From: Chryseosolibacter histidinae
GTDB lineage: Bacteria > Bacteroidota > Bacteroidia > Cytophagales > Cyclobacteriaceae
Direction: 5' to 3'
DNA length: 64,000 nucleotides
NCBI RefSeq assembly: GCF_018598225.1
Contig: NZ_JAHESF010000006.1
Location: 1-64,000 of the forward strand
The translations under genes were made by a program, and so were the position numbers. The notes under the pieces were generated by a model that searched no databases, was not told the DNA's origin, and saw only the letters and a list, made by a program, of their open reading frames with translations. Shown here one piece after another: positions 1 to 8,487 of this stretch. The first letter of the stretch is position 1. Each line of letters opens with the position of its first letter.

Positions 1-1594
1 GCTGGGTGCGGCTGCCGGTCACGCGATAGAATTTCTGAAACGGGAGCTTCAGCGTGCCCACTTCGTTGGTGGGATCGTTGATGAATTTGTCGAGGTCGAT
101 CACGGTCTGAACAGTGCCTTTTCCATAGGTGGATTCGCCCACCACCACACCGCGGTGATAGTCCTGGATGGCGCCTGCAAAGATCTCAGATGCCGAGGCG
201 CTGAAACGGTTGGTGAGCACCACGAGCGGGCCGTTGTAAACAATGGCGGGATCGTCGTCAGTGCCTACCTCGATGCGGTTGGCCGAATTCTTCACCTGCA
301 CCACGGGGCCGTTCTTGATGAAGATACCAGTGAGGTCGATGGCTTCTGCCAGTGAGCCACCGCCGTTGTTGCGCAGGTCGAGCACCAGGCCGTCGATTCC
401 TTCCGCCTGCAATTCCTTGATCAGGCGTTGCACGTCACGGGTGGTGCTGGTATAGTTGGGGTTGCCTTTCTGGTATTCTTCGAAGTCCATGTAAAAGCTT
501 GGCAGGGTGATCACGCCCAGCTTCATATTCTTGCCGTTCTTCTGATAGTTGATCACGTTCTTTTTGGCCTGCTGATCTTCAAGTTTGATCTTGTCGCGCA
601 CCAGCTGAAGGTCTTCGCTGGGGCCGTTCACACCTGTTTCGGCAGGCAGGATCCGCAGCTTCACCTTGGTGCCTTTGGGACCTTTGATGAGCTTCACCAC
701 GTCATCGATGCGCCAGCCGATCACGTCCACCATTTCGCCATCGCCCTGCCCTACGGCAATGATGCGATCGTTCACGTGCACCTGGTTGCTCTTTTCGGCT
801 GGACCGCCGGGAATGACCTCAACCACTTTGGTGTAGTCGTTGTCAGTCTGCAGCCTGGCACCGATGCCTTCCAGCGACAGGCTGATGCTTTGGTTAAAGC
901 GGTCAGCGGCAGCGGGCGAAAAATAATTGGTATGGGGATCATACGCCTCGGTCAGGCTGTTCATGTACATGCTGAACACGTCTTCGGAGTTAACGTCACG
1001 GGTATACGACTTCACCAGTCGCTCATACCGCTCCCGCAAGGTCTTCTGGATCTCTTCTTTGGTTTTGCCGGCAAGCTTCAGGCTGAGGGCCTGGCTCTTG
1101 ACGATCTTTCTCCAGACCTCGTTGAGCTCCGCTTCATTCTTGCACCACGGCTCCTTGTCGCGGTCTGTTTCGTAATATTCATTGGTGGAATAGTCGAAGG
1201 TCTCGGCTACAAGCGTTTGCGTGACATACTTCATACGTTCGTCGAACCGCTTCTTGAACACGTCGTAGATCTCATAGGCGAGATCTACGTTCTCCGCTTT
1301 GGTGAGGTCATCGATCAGATACCTGTACTTTTCAAAGCTCTTCAGGTCCTGTGCTGTGAAATAGGTCTTGTTGTTGTCCAGGCTCTTGATAAACTGGTCA
1401 AGAATGACGGACGACAGCGAGTCGTTGAGGATGATCTTTCGGTAATGGTTATTGTCAAGGATGTAAGCTATTACCTTAGCTTCTTTTCCGTAAATGGGTT
1501 TGGGTTTGAGCTGTGTGGTATCCCTGGTACCTACGGAAGCGCTGGCCTCAAAGACCAGTAATCCGAAACAAACTGCGATCAATATTCTCTTCAT
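1..1594 (-). CDS. prc: Tail-specific (C-terminal processing) protease Prc, 3' end outside the window
   Basis: Periplasmic serine protease that degrades or trims proteins from the C-terminus. The reading frame starts at ATG 1594 with a signal peptide (MKRILIAVCFGLLVFEASA) and stays open to base 1, giving 531 codons. Order: long N-terminal helical domain, PDZ domain at about residues 240-330, then the S41 peptidase fold. The catalytic pair is visible: Ser467 in FSASASEIF and Lys492 in YGKGTVQ, 25 residues apart as in E. coli Prc (Ser430/Lys455, family knowledge). E. coli Prc has 682 residues, so roughly 150 C-terminal residues should lie beyond the window. It is a monocistronic-looking gene followed upstream by a minus-strand membrane protein gene. 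Family call is firm. Confidence 0.93.
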   Translation of the reverse strand, partial: MKRILIAVCFGLLVFEASASVGTRDTTQLKPKPIYGKEAKVIAYILDNNHYRKIILNDSLSSVILDQFIKSLDNNKTYFTAQDLKSFEKYRYLIDDLTKAENVDLAYEIYDVFKKRFDERMKYVTQTLVAETFDYSTNEYYETDRDKEPWCKNEAELNEVWRKIVKSQALSLKLAGKTKEEIQKTLRERYERLVKSYTRDVNSEDVFSMYMNSLTEAYDPHTNYFSPAAADRFNQSISLSLEGIGARLQTDNDYTKVVEVIPGGPAEKSNQVHVNDRIIAVGQGDGEMVDVIGWRIDDVVKLIKGPKGTKVKLRILPAETGVNGPSEDLQLVRDKIKLEDQQAKKNVINYQKNGKNMKLGVITLPSFYMDFEEYQKGNPNYTSTTRDVQRLIKELQAEGIDGLVLDLRNNGGGSLAEAIDLTGIFIKNGPVVQVKNSANRIEVGTDDDPAIVYNGPLVVLTNRFSASASEIFAGAIQDYHRGVVVGESTYGKGTVQTVIDLDKFINDPTNEVGTLKLPFQKFYRVTGSRTQ

Positions 1595-1697
1595 ACGATA
1601 GTGCTGTAATCTTCTCCTAAACAACGAAAAAACGCCTTCCGGGTTTAAAATGGCCGGTTATCTGTTCCTATGCATCCTATGCAAGATTGATACCGGA

Positions 1698-2591
1698 TTA
1701 TTTCTTCTCCTCATTCACTTCGGTCAAAAACTTTTGTGCCTGTGCCAGATCGCCAAATTCATAGAATTTCGAACCGCCTGTGGCTGATTTGATCTCCACT
1801 TTCACCAATACTACATCTCTGTTATTCTGGAAGGAGTGTTTTTCCTTTTTGAAATCATCGGCTTCCATGGTGGATATTTTAAAGGCTGTAGCCCTTACCG
1901 ATTTGCAATAAGAACACTCGTAGTGCTTAATTAATTCTCCCGGCGAGTTGATTGTTGGTCTTTCTGTGATCTCTTCTTTCACCACTTTCAGGGTATAAAA
2001 GCCGCAGTTGCCACATTGCAGGGCCTGCAGGTGACCCTGGTATTTTTCTACGATCACATCGTTGGTCTGTTCGTCGATCCATACGTCATAGTCGATGGAA
2101 AAAACATCTTCTTCCGCCCGCATGCCTTCGTCCATGTGCACGTCTTCCTCATGTTCGGCCAGCAACCTCATTTTATTGCCGGTCTTGGGGTTGACGCGCG
2201 GCATGAATCTCCATTTCTTAAGCTTCTTGTCAACTCTGCTGGGATAATAATACTCCAGGATCAGGAAAGCGATGTATCCCACCAGCGTACCTCCCGCGAA
2301 GGAGATGAACAGACGTACAAAGAACCAAACTCCCATTTCATCGATCTTGTCCATGCCATAGCGGTTGATGAGCATGGCTACACCGATGGCAAAAAGAATG
2401 AATATGATCTCCAGGTTTTTGATCTCCCGGCGGCTGATATAGTCATATTTTTCCTTGTAGGTCTTCAAGGTTGAAATTCTGATTAAGTGGATGAGGTAGA
2501 AAAGGATGCCGCCAGCAAAGAGCGCCATCGCACCATAAAGCATCACCAAATGCCATCTAACAAGAAAAGGAGTGGGTTGAAAATTTTCCAT
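1698..2591 (-). CDS. Three-helix membrane protein with C-terminal zinc-ribbon-like CxxC pairs
   Basis: I do not recognise a named family. The 297-residue protein has three hydrophobic segments (about 13-38, 61-76, 88-112), then a soluble part rich in acidic residues. Two CxxC pairs, C193/C196 (CGNC) and C226/C229 (CSYC), have the spacing of a treble-clef or rubredoxin-like zinc knuckle, so metal binding is inferred. The last 60 residues are charged and read as a mixed alpha/beta tail. It lies 100 bp upstream of prc on the same strand and diverges from a 47-residue gene at 2658. A membrane-anchored sensor or quality-control role is possible but unsupported. Confidence 0.75.
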   Translation of the reverse strand: MENFQPTPFLVRWHLVMLYGAMALFAGGILFYLIHLIRISTLKTYKEKYDYISRREIKNLEIIFILFAIGVAMLINRYGMDKIDEMGVWFFVRLFISFAGGTLVGYIAFLILEYYYPSRVDKKLKKWRFMPRVNPKTGNKMRLLAEHEEDVHMDEGMRAEEDVFSIDYDVWIDEQTNDVIVEKYQGHLQALQCGNCGFYTLKVVKEEITERPTINSPGELIKHYECSYCKSVRATAFKISTMEADDFKKEKHSFQNNRDVVLVKVEIKSATGGSKFYEFGDLAQAQKFLTEVNEEKK

Positions 2592-2645
2592 AGTTTTGTT
2601 TAAATGAATTTTAAATATAGAAATTTAAACGGTTTCTGCCGGCTT

Positions 2646-2653
2646 TAATTTTG
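2646..2653 (+). promoter_or_regulatory. -7 element TAATTTTG of Bacteroidota-type promoter
   Basis: TAATTTTG matches the TAnnTTTG -7 element of the Bacteroidota primary sigma factor and ends 4 bp before the ATG at 2658, so the transcript would be almost leaderless. I see no clear TTTG at the right distance upstream. Confidence 0.5.
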
Positions 2654-2657
2654 CGCA

Positions 2658-2801
2658 ATGAAAAAATCACTTTTCAGGCTTCTCGCCAGGATCAATAAAG
2701 TCGTGCTGCCCCGGTACAGCAAACGCGACATCACCCGCCTGAGCAAACTCGACAAGGCCATCGTGGCGTACCGTTACTGGATCACCAAGAACTCACTGTG
2801 A
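2658..2801 (+). CDS. 47-residue basic conserved small protein
   Basis: A short gene easy to miss: ATG 2658 to TGA 2801. The product begins MKKSLFRLLARINKVVLP and ends AYRYWITKNSL. It is basic, has no signal peptide, and probably forms two amphipathic helices. From memory, proteins of this size and pattern (KKS.F.LLAKINK..LP...KR...L.K..KAI...RYW.TKN.L) are widespread in Cytophagales and flavobacteria and are sometimes labelled SsrA-binding without evidence; I cannot confirm this by search. A -7 promoter element sits directly in front of it, which favours a real gene. Function unknown. Confidence 0.7.
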   Translation: MKKSLFRLLARINKVVLPRYSKRDITRLSKLDKAIVAYRYWITKNSL

Positions 2802-2803
2802 AG

Positions 2804-3000
2804 GTTGCCGGCTAGCCAGTTACCGGTAGTCGGTCATCAGTGATCGGTAATCGGGTAATCGGTTTAAGATACCGCATACCCCTCACCTTCCTGCCTTCGA
2901 TTGTAAACTTTTATAGAGACGGTAAATCATCTCCGGGTCACCGGCAAACCGACTACTGATCACCCGTTTACCGGTCACCGATTACCATTTACCGGTTGCT
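2804..3000. repeat. Heptamer-built inverted repeat, CCGGTAA class
   Basis: Left arm 2804-2868 and right arm 2943-3000 are each runs of 7-base units such as TTACCGG, TCACCGA, TTACCAT in the right arm, with complementary units (TCGGTAA) in the left arm. Pairing is degenerate rather than exact. About 75 bp of unrelated sequence separates the arms. It fills most of the gap before the 3083 gene. Confidence 0.75.
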
Positions 3001-3082
3001 GTGTAAAATAACACAAAAAATTAACAATAAATGCCTTAAAATAGCGTATTATTGTGCAATAATGCACTTTGCGTGAGCAGCT

Positions 3083-3310
3083 ATGCGCTACATTCCGTCT
3101 CCTATTCCCCTGAGGTTTGAATACGTCTATTCAGCCACTGCCAACCAAAGCGGCAGGATGCAATACCATAAGATCAAGCCGGGACACAGCAAGCTGCGGA
3201 TCAGCCGCACCGAGTTTATCAAGGCCTATAATGACCTTCCGATCGTAGCGATCAATCCCATGCAGCTGAAGGGACATGATGCGGTGTTTCAGTTTGAATT
3301 CTATGTTTAG
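3083..3310 (+). CDS. 75-residue hypothetical protein
   Basis: An unrecognised open frame from ATG 3083 to TAG 3310. The product is basic (many K, R, H), has no signal peptide or membrane helix, and ends in an aromatic-rich stretch FQFEFYV. The composition looks like a folded small protein rather than an antisense shadow, and no competing frame overlaps most of it. It lies between two repeat-built gaps (2804-3000 upstream, 3312-3391 downstream). Start choice is uncertain because no clear ribosome binding site is visible. No function is proposed. Confidence 0.5.
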   Translation: MRYIPSPIPLRFEYVYSATANQSGRMQYHKIKPGHSKLRISRTEFIKAYNDLPIVAINPMQLKGHDAVFQFEFYV

Positions 3311-3311
3311 C

Positions 3312-3391
3312 GAAGTATGAGATACGAGGTACGAGGTGCGATGAATGCAGATCGGGGCTGCCGTACTTCGTATTTCGTACCTCGTACCTAG
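3312..3391. repeat. Heptamer-built inverted repeat, GAGGTAC class
   Basis: Left arm 3312-3340 reads as four 7-base units (GAAGTAT, GAGATAC, GAGGTAC, GAGGTGC) and right arm 3363-3390 as four complementary ones (GTACTTC, GTATTTC, GTACCTC, GTACCTA). It sits between two convergent genes, and the last unit contains the stop codon of the gene at 3388-3855. Confidence 0.85.
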
Positions 3392-3855
3392 TGAAGGAAC
3401 TTCTCCAGGCTAGCCGGGCTGTACCCGATCGACTTGATGGTTTTGTTGTCGGACTTCCGGTACACGAGCCACTTGTCACCCTCCTGCCGGTAGTAACATT
3501 CGGTGCCATCTTTTTTCAGATAGTGCTCCACGGTTTTGCGGGCCTCGTCTTCAGAAGTACAGGCCTTGCTCATGTTGGAGCGCTGCACTTCCTCAAAGAG
3601 TGCCTTGAACTTTTCTCCCAGGCCGAACTCCAGCACAGCACCGGACAGCACGTACTGAATATCGCAGAGGGCGTCTGCCACTGCGACGATGTCTTTTTCA
3701 AGAATGGCTACTTCGAGCTCTTTCAGCTCTTCGGCAATGAGTGCCACCCTGAGCTTGCACCGGTCTTCTGAGGGTATGGCTGGCTGTTCCAGGATGGGGT
3801 GTTTGAAGGTTTTGTGGAATTCCCCCACAAGGTTCAGGGAGTCGGGTTGTTGCAT
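3388..3855 (-). CDS. MazG-like / PRA-PH-type nucleoside triphosphate pyrophosphohydrolase
   Basis: A 155-residue cytosolic protein of the all-alpha NTP pyrophosphatase superfamily, which hydrolyses nucleotide triphosphates to monophosphates and pyrophosphate, with magnesium held by an EExxE motif and a DxxxD-type motif. Both are visible: E42, E43 and E46 in EELKELE, then D61 and D65 in DALCDIQYVL. Residues 1-100 are the helical catalytic part; residues 110-155 form an extra beta-rich tail (KDGTECYYRQEGDKW) of unknown role. Candidate jobs are house-cleaning of non-canonical nucleotides. Its stop codon lies inside the flanking repeat at 3312-3391. Family assignment is good, substrate unknown. 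Confidence 0.8.
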   Translation of the reverse strand: MQQPDSLNLVGEFHKTFKHPILEQPAIPSEDRCKLRVALIAEELKELEVAILEKDIVAVADALCDIQYVLSGAVLEFGLGEKFKALFEEVQRSNMSKACTSEDEARKTVEHYLKKDGTECYYRQEGDKWLVYRKSDNKTIKSIGYSPASLEKFLH

Positions 3856-3996
3856 TTTTAATGATCTTTTAATGTGTGACGTGATCCAATCTGCAGGGGT
3901 AATCGTTTGAACTGCTTTCAGGGTAGTCTGTCAGCAGGTGGCCGCAAATCAGAGCGGCAAGAAAAACATTTGGGTTCAATTTTGGAAAAATTAGCG

Positions 3997-4004
3997 TACT
4001 TTTG
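3997..4004 (+). promoter_or_regulatory. -7 element TACTTTTG
   Basis: TACTTTTG fits the Bacteroidota TAnnTTTG -7 element and lies 6 bp before ATG 4011. It supports ATG 4011 over the in-frame TTG at 4002, which falls inside the element. An upstream TTTG at 3969-3972 is spaced 24 bp, wider than usual. Confidence 0.55.
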
Positions 4005-4010
4005 CAGTCC

Positions 4011-4373
4011 ATGAAAGCAGTCCGGTCTTTATTCGTGAGCAAACTGGTAGCGATTGTTACAGGGATGATCTTCCTGAACATGAGCTTTTTCCTTACGGAG
4101 ATCCGGATCCTCAACCTGCACGTAACCAACTACAAGCTGGTGGAGAATGTGATCAAAATGCTCTCAGGCACCGGGTTCGAGGAAGAGAAAGACAGTTTTG
4201 GCGAGTCTTCCGAGACGGCTGGCGAGCAGATCGTTGACCTTCACATGGTCATCCATCCTGAATCGGTCTACTCCTCTACCCTGCTCTCGTCTGATCTTCA
4301 TGCAACGGAGCTCTGCGGCCTCCTGAGCGCTGCCATCAGTGAAACAGATACTCCACCTCCCAAACACGCTTAG
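4011..4373 (+). CDS. Single-pass membrane hypothetical protein
   Basis: A 120-residue product beginning MKAVRSLFVSKLVAIVTGMIFLNMSFFLTEI, i.e. a basic start followed by one hydrophobic helix (about 8-30) that could be an anchor or uncleaved signal. The rest is soluble, with acidic and Ser/Thr-rich stretches and a His/Pro tail (TPPPKHA). No known domain recognised. The start at 4011 is chosen over TTG 4002 because the -7 promoter element covers 4002. It is followed by the SulP gene on the same strand after 118 bp. Function unknown; a small accessory membrane protein is one guess. Confidence 0.6.
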   Translation: MKAVRSLFVSKLVAIVTGMIFLNMSFFLTEIRILNLHVTNYKLVENVIKMLSGTGFEEEKDSFGESSETAGEQIVDLHMVIHPESVYSSTLLSSDLHATELCGLLSAAISETDTPPPKHA

Positions 4374-4491
4374 TCATTTCTTTTTTCGACGTCCTCATTC
4401 CTTGTGAGGCAAATTGACGGCGCACGCCGCCGTGTCATGTTCGTGTTTCCGGGCTGTTTATTTTTTAACCATTATTTACGAGTATTCTTTT

Positions 4492-6042
4492 ATGCGCAGT
4501 GTTTCAAATCCATTAGTGAATTTAAAATATGATGCTCCCAGCAGCGTCGTGGTATTTTTAGTCGCACTCCCCTTGTGCCTCGGAATAGCGCTTGCTTCCG
4601 GGGCTCCGATGTTATCGGGTCTTATTGCCGGCATTGTCGGGGGAATTGTTGTGGCCTCTTTCAGTGGCTCGAATCTGAGCGTGAGTGGTCCTGCTGCGGG
4701 CCTTACCACCATTGTGATCAGTGCCCTGGCCGAGCTTGGTGTTTATGAAGCTTTTCTCTGTGCCGTGATCCTGGGAGGTGTATTCCAGGTGGTGCTCGGT
4801 GTTCTGAGGGCTGGTACCATCGGCCATTTTTTTCCGGCTGCCGTGATCAAAGGTATGCTTTCCGCCATCGGGTTGATCCTGATCCTCAAGCAGATCCCGC
4901 ATGCGCTGGGTTACGACCGCGATTTTGAAGGAGACGAAAACTTCTTCCAGGCCGACGGTGAGAACACGTTCACGGAGATCCTCAACGCCTTTAATTACCT
5001 GAGCCCCGGCGCCATTATCATCAGCGCGGTATCGGTGGCAGTGCTGATCTTCTGGGAGAAGCCTGTGATCAAGAAGAACAAAATATTGCAATATGTGCCG
5101 GGGCCGTTGATCGCGGTGCTGCTCGGCGTTTTACTCAATGCCCTCTACAAAGCCTCGTTCCCTCAGTTGTCCATTGCCCAGGAGCACCTGGTCTCGCTTC
5201 CGATGACCGGTGAATTTGCCAAGCAGATGGTATTCCCAGACTTCAGCCATTTTACAAACCCCAAAGTATATACCATTGCGCTCACCATCGGGCTCGTTGC
5301 GAGTCTTGAAAGCCTGCTGAGCATAGAAGCGGCCGACAAGCTTGACGAGTTCAAACGCGTGACTCCCCTCAACCGCGAGCTGCGCGCACAGGGCATCGGC
5401 AACATCGTGTCAGGGTTGCTGGGTGGCCTGCCCATCACCGCGGTAATCGTTCGTACATCGGCCAACATCAATGCCGGAGCACGCACCAAAGCATCGGCGA
5501 TCCTGCATGGTGTACTGCTCCTGACGGCCGTGCTCGCTATCCCCCATGTCCTCAACCTCATTCCATTCTCGGCGCTGGCCGCGATCCTTATTGTTACCGG
5601 ATACAAGCTTACCAAACCCGCCCTTTTTCGTGAGATGTTCAGAAAGGGATGGGACCAGTTCATTCCCTTCGTTGTCACCATCGTTGCCATATTGCTGAGC
5701 AACCTGCTGGTAGGCATTTTCATTGGTATTGCCGTCGGTATCTTCTATGTGCTGAAGACCAATTTCCACGAAGCGATCTCGCTCACGCGGCACGGTGAGA
5801 GCTACCTGCTGCGCATGAACAAGGATGTGAGCTTCCTGAACAAGGCGGTGCTCAGAAAAACACTCGAGCGGATACCGGATGGCGCGCAGGTGACCATCGA
5901 CGGCGGGGGCTCTCAGTTCATTGACCGCGATATCATCGAGACCATCGAGGACTTTGTTCTCAATGCACCGAACCGGAACATACAGGTGGAAGTAAAGAAG
6001 AGCTTTTCGTCAGCCAACAAGTTCTTTCAGAAAACCGAATGA
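4492..6042 (+). CDS. SulP-family inorganic anion transporter
   Basis: Inner-membrane anion transporter (SLC26/SulP), 516 residues from ATG 4492. About twelve hydrophobic segments fill residues 15-420; the family signature region near the N-terminus is seen in VVFLVALPLCLGIALASGAP and SGPAAGLTTIV. The C-terminal 90 residues (FLNKAVLRKTLERIPDGAQVTIDGG) form a STAS-like cytoplasmic domain. An upstream in-frame start at 4414 would add 26 residues with no family counterpart, so ATG 4492 is preferred. Substrate cannot be read from sequence: sulfate, bicarbonate or other anions are all possible, and no carbonic anhydrase gene adjoins it here. Confidence 0.88.
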   Translation: MRSVSNPLVNLKYDAPSSVVVFLVALPLCLGIALASGAPMLSGLIAGIVGGIVVASFSGSNLSVSGPAAGLTTIVISALAELGVYEAFLCAVILGGVFQVVLGVLRAGTIGHFFPAAVIKGMLSAIGLILILKQIPHALGYDRDFEGDENFFQADGENTFTEILNAFNYLSPGAIIISAVSVAVLIFWEKPVIKKNKILQYVPGPLIAVLLGVLLNALYKASFPQLSIAQEHLVSLPMTGEFAKQMVFPDFSHFTNPKVYTIALTIGLVASLESLLSIEAADKLDEFKRVTPLNRELRAQGIGNIVSGLLGGLPITAVIVRTSANINAGARTKASAILHGVLLLTAVLAIPHVLNLIPFSALAAILIVTGYKLTKPALFREMFRKGWDQFIPFVVTIVAILLSNLLVGIFIGIAVGIFYVLKTNFHEAISLTRHGESYLLRMNKDVSFLNKAVLRKTLERIPDGAQVTIDGGGSQFIDRDIIETIEDFVLNAPNRNIQVEVKKSFSSANKFFQKTE

Positions 6043-6062
6043 TCCGATACGTGCGCTGATCA

Positions 6063-6267
6063 AAATGCAAGTTCACGCAAAGACCACAAAGAAAATACGC
6101 CAAGAGCGCAGAGGGAATCCTTGCGGCCTGTAAACAGATCTAATTGTATCTGTTGGGCCACTGGCACAAGATTGCAAAGGCTTTCCGCTGGTGCATTTAA
6201 GGCTCGTTTCTAACTAATCTTTGCGGTCTTTGCGTCTCCTTAGCGGCCTCTGCGTGAACTTGCATTT
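6063..6267. repeat. Nonamer-built inverted repeat, CGCAAAG class
   Basis: The outer 17 bases (AAATGCAAGTTCACGCA at 6063-6079) are exactly repeated in inverse at 6251-6267. Inside, the arms run in 9-base units: TTTGCGGTC, TTTGCGTCT, CCTTAGCGG, CCTCTGCGT on the right (6220-6255), matching units on the left to 6116. About 100 bp of other sequence separates the arms. It occupies the gap between sulP and tyrS. Confidence 0.85.
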
Positions 6268-6278
6268 CAGGATTATAT

Positions 6279-6286
6279 TATATTTG
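6279..6286 (+). promoter_or_regulatory. -7 element TATATTTG before tyrS
   Basis: TATATTTG fits the TAnnTTTG -7 consensus and ends 15 bp before the tyrS start codon. No good TTTG is seen 19-21 bp upstream, where the repeat arm ends. Confidence 0.5.
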
Positions 6287-6301
6287 CGCCAGAATTGAGA
6301 C

Positions 6302-7585
6302 ATGAAAAAGAATTTTGTTGAAGAGCTCCGCTGGCGCGGCATCCTGCACGACATCATGCCGGGCACGGAAGAACAGCTGAACAAGGAAGTTACCTCCGGA
6401 TATATTGGTTTCGACCCGACGGCCGACTCGCTGCACATCGGCCACCTTACCCAGGTGATGACGCTGCTTAATTTTCAGAAAGCCGGCCACAAACCCTATG
6501 CACTGGTAGGCGGCGCCACCGGTATGGTGGGTGATCCTTCGGGAAAATCGGCCGAAAGGAATCTGCTGTCTGAAGACGTGTTGAGCCATAACGTGGCCTG
6601 TGTGAAAAAGCAGCTGGAGAAGTTCCTGGACTTCACCGGAAGCAACGCCGCCGAGATGGTGAACAACTACGACTGGTTCAAAGAATTCCGGTTCCTGGAT
6701 TTTATCCGAGACGTGGGCAAACACATCACCGTGAATTATATGATGGCGAAGGATTCGGTGCAGAAACGACTGGAGACCGGGTTGTCGTTCACAGAGTTCA
6801 CCTACCAGCTTGTGCAGGGGTACGACTTCTACTGGCTGTACCAGCACAAGAACTGCAAGCTGCAGATGGGCGGCTCCGACCAGTGGGGCAACATTGTAAC
6901 AGGAACCGAGCTCATCCGCCGCAAGGCAGAAGGCGATGCGTTTGCACTCACCACCCGGCTGATCACCAAAGCGGATGGTACCAAGTTCGGTAAGAGCGAA
7001 GGCGGCAACGTGTGGCTCGACCCGAAGAAGACATCACCTTATAAATTCTACCAGTACTGGCTGAATGTTTCTGACGAAGATGCAGCCAACTTCATCAAAA
7101 TATTCACGCAGCTCGACAGGCCTGAGATCGAGGCGCTCATTGCCGAGCACGCCCAGGCACCGCAGCACCGCAAGCTGCAGCAGGTGTTAGCCAAGGACAT
7201 CACCATCAGGGTTCACTCGCAGGCCGACTACGATAACGCCATCAAGGCATCGAACATCCTCTTTGGCAACTCTACTACAGAAGAGCTTCAGAGCCTGGAT
7301 GAAGAAACGTTGCTTTCGGTTTTCGAAGGTGTGCCCAAGGTTACTATTGCCCGCAGCGAGTATGAGCGCTGCGCCACGGTTACCGACCTGTTGTCTGCGG
7401 TATCGCAAGGCACTATTTTCCCCTCCAAAGGTGAGGCACGCAAAATGATCCAGGGTGGCGGCGTATCAGTGAATAAAGCGAAGGTAGAAGATGCCAACGC
7501 AAAGCCGGCCTATGATCTTTTGCAGCAAAAATACCTGCTCGCGCAACGGGGGAAGAAGAACTACTACCTGATTGTGGTGGAGTGA
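6302..7585 (+). CDS. tyrS: Tyrosyl-tRNA synthetase
   Basis: Charges tRNA-Tyr with tyrosine in the cytosol; class I aminoacyl-tRNA synthetase. The 427-residue length is normal for the bacterial enzyme. The HIGH motif is at residues 45-48 (SLHIGHL) and the KMSKS loop appears as KFGKS at 228-232, the usual TyrRS variant. The tyrosine-binding motif [10 protein letters not shown] follows at 188-197. The last 70 residues form an S4 RNA-binding domain ([15 protein letters not shown]). It is preceded by a nonamer repeat and followed by a convergent gap with a bidirectional terminator. Essential housekeeping gene; call certain. Confidence 0.98.
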   Translation: MKKNFVEELRWRGILHDIMPGTEEQLNKEVTSGYIGFDPTADSLHIGHLTQVMTLLNFQKAGHKPYALVGGATGMVGDPSGKSAERNLLSEDVLSHNVACVKKQLEKFLDFTGSNAAEMVNNYDWFKEFRFLDFIRDVGKHITVNYMMAKDSVQKRLETGLSFTEFTYQLVQGYDFYWLYQHKNCKLQMGGSDQWGNIVTGTELIRRKAEGDAFALTTRLITKADGTKFGKSEGGNVWLDPKKTSPYKFYQYWLNVSDEDAANFIKIFTQLDRPEIEALIAEHAQAPQHRKLQQVLAKDITIRVHSQADYDNAIKASNILFGNSTTEELQSLDEETLLSVFEGVPKVTIARSEYERCATVTDLLSAVSQGTIFPSKGEARKMIQGGGVSVNKAKVEDANAKPAYDLLQQKYLLAQRGKKNYYLIVVE

Positions 7586-7590
7586 GTTGG

Positions 7591-7824
7591 AAGTTTAAGG
7601 TTTGAGGTTTAAAGTTTAAGGTTTAAGGTTTAAAATTTAAAGTTAGAAGTTTAAGGTTTAAAGTTAGGTGCAGCGTTGAGTAACGCCTCACCAACCGGCC
7701 ACCTGGCAACTGGTAACTGGCAACAAAAAAAAGAGGCCGCCTTTCGACAGCCTCATCTTTTAACTCTCAAGCACGAAGGCGTTGCCTGAACAACTTTAAA
7801 CTTTTAATCTCAAACTTTAAACTA
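7591..7824. repeat. Heptamer-built inverted repeat, AGGTTTA class, with a nested CTGGCAA run
   Basis: Left arm 7591-7667 is eleven consecutive 7-base units (AAGTTTA, AGGTTTG, AGGTTTA and variants) with no phase break. Right arm 7792-7824 is four complementary units (AACTTTA, AACTTTT, AATCTCA, AACTTTA). Between them at 7690-7724 is a run of CTGGCAA/CTGGTAA units of a second class, followed by a terminator hairpin. It fills the gap between two convergent genes. Confidence 0.9.
7725..7762. terminator. Bidirectional hairpin terminator between tyrS and the PorT-like gene
   Basis: GAGGC and GCCTC pair around a short loop, flanked by an A-run on the left and CTTTT on the right, so it can end both the plus-strand tyrS transcript and the minus-strand barrel transcript. 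Confidence 0.7.
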
Positions 7825-7827
7825 CTG

Positions 7828-8460
7828 CTACTTTCCAAGCTTGATCAGCTTGTAGCCCAGCGAGAGCTGGAACACCTGATTCTTGGCATCGGTAGTTTGC
7901 TGTGTTGAGGGAGCCTTGTCATAGATCTTGGATAAACCGAGATTGTAACGGGCGTCGATCGTCAGTCCGAAAGGAAGATCCCAGCCTAAGCCGAGCGCAG
8001 CGGTGATGTCACTGCTCTTCATCTTGTCTTTCACATCGGCAACCTTGTAGCTACCCGGATTTAACTGGTCTTCAATCGGTGCTTCGGCATTGGTCACGAA
8101 TCCGAACTGCGGACCCGCCTGGATGTTGATCCCGGCAACGGTATACAGCTTGATCATGACAGGAATGTTCACATAGGTGAAGTTCGATTCGAAGTTCTGA
8201 CTGTTGATCTGAACTTTCGAACCCTGCTGTGAAAAAAGGATCTCGGGCTGAATACCGATCTTGGTTGCCTTGATCAGCACAAAAGCGCCGCCGTGAAAAC
8301 CTGTTCTGTTCTTATAGTTCTGGCCTGCGGATGCCTTCGTATCGATGTTAGCGAAATTCGGCCCCGCTTTGATACCTACCGCCAGTTGCATCTGTGCGAA
8401 GGTCTGCTGCGCTGCCAGAAGCAGGAAGCATGCGACAAATACCTGAATTGTTCTTTTCAT
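7828..8460 (-). CDS. PorT-like outer-membrane beta-barrel protein
   Basis: A 210-residue outer-membrane protein with a clear signal peptide (MKRTIQVFVACFLLLAAQQTFAQ). The mature part alternates hydrophobic and polar residues in about eight strands, with the typical openings AVGIKAGPNFANI and QPEILFSQQGSK and later FTYVNIPVMIKLY and NIQAGPQFGF, which are hallmarks of the OMP_b-brl_2 (PorT) family. It ends in a strand QVFQLSLGYKLIKLGK. Members are common in Bacteroidota and mostly have unknown function. A second, unrelated barrel gene lies 27 bp upstream on the same strand, so they may be co-transcribed. Confidence 0.85.
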   Translation of the reverse strand: MKRTIQVFVACFLLLAAQQTFAQMQLAVGIKAGPNFANIDTKASAGQNYKNRTGFHGGAFVLIKATKIGIQPEILFSQQGSKVQINSQNFESNFTYVNIPVMIKLYTVAGINIQAGPQFGFVTNAEAPIEDQLNPGSYKVADVKDKMKSSDITAALGLGWDLPFGLTIDARYNLGLSKIYDKAPSTQQTTDAKNQVFQLSLGYKLIKLGK

Positions 8461-8487
8461 ATTAAGCCAAGTTTAAATTAAAGTGTT

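Noticed and set aside
428..1561. Long plus-strand open frame of 377 codons
   Set aside because: It is the antisense shadow of the Prc protease gene, whose catalytic motifs are intact on the minus strand.
4414..4491. N-terminal extension of the SulP transporter
   Set aside because: The extra 26 residues have no family counterpart, and ATG 4492 gives the usual start.
7591..7667. Possible CRISPR-like or VNTR array
   Set aside because: Units are 7 bases without spacers and differ in sequence from gap to gap; there are no cas genes. It is a heptamer inverted repeat, not a CRISPR.
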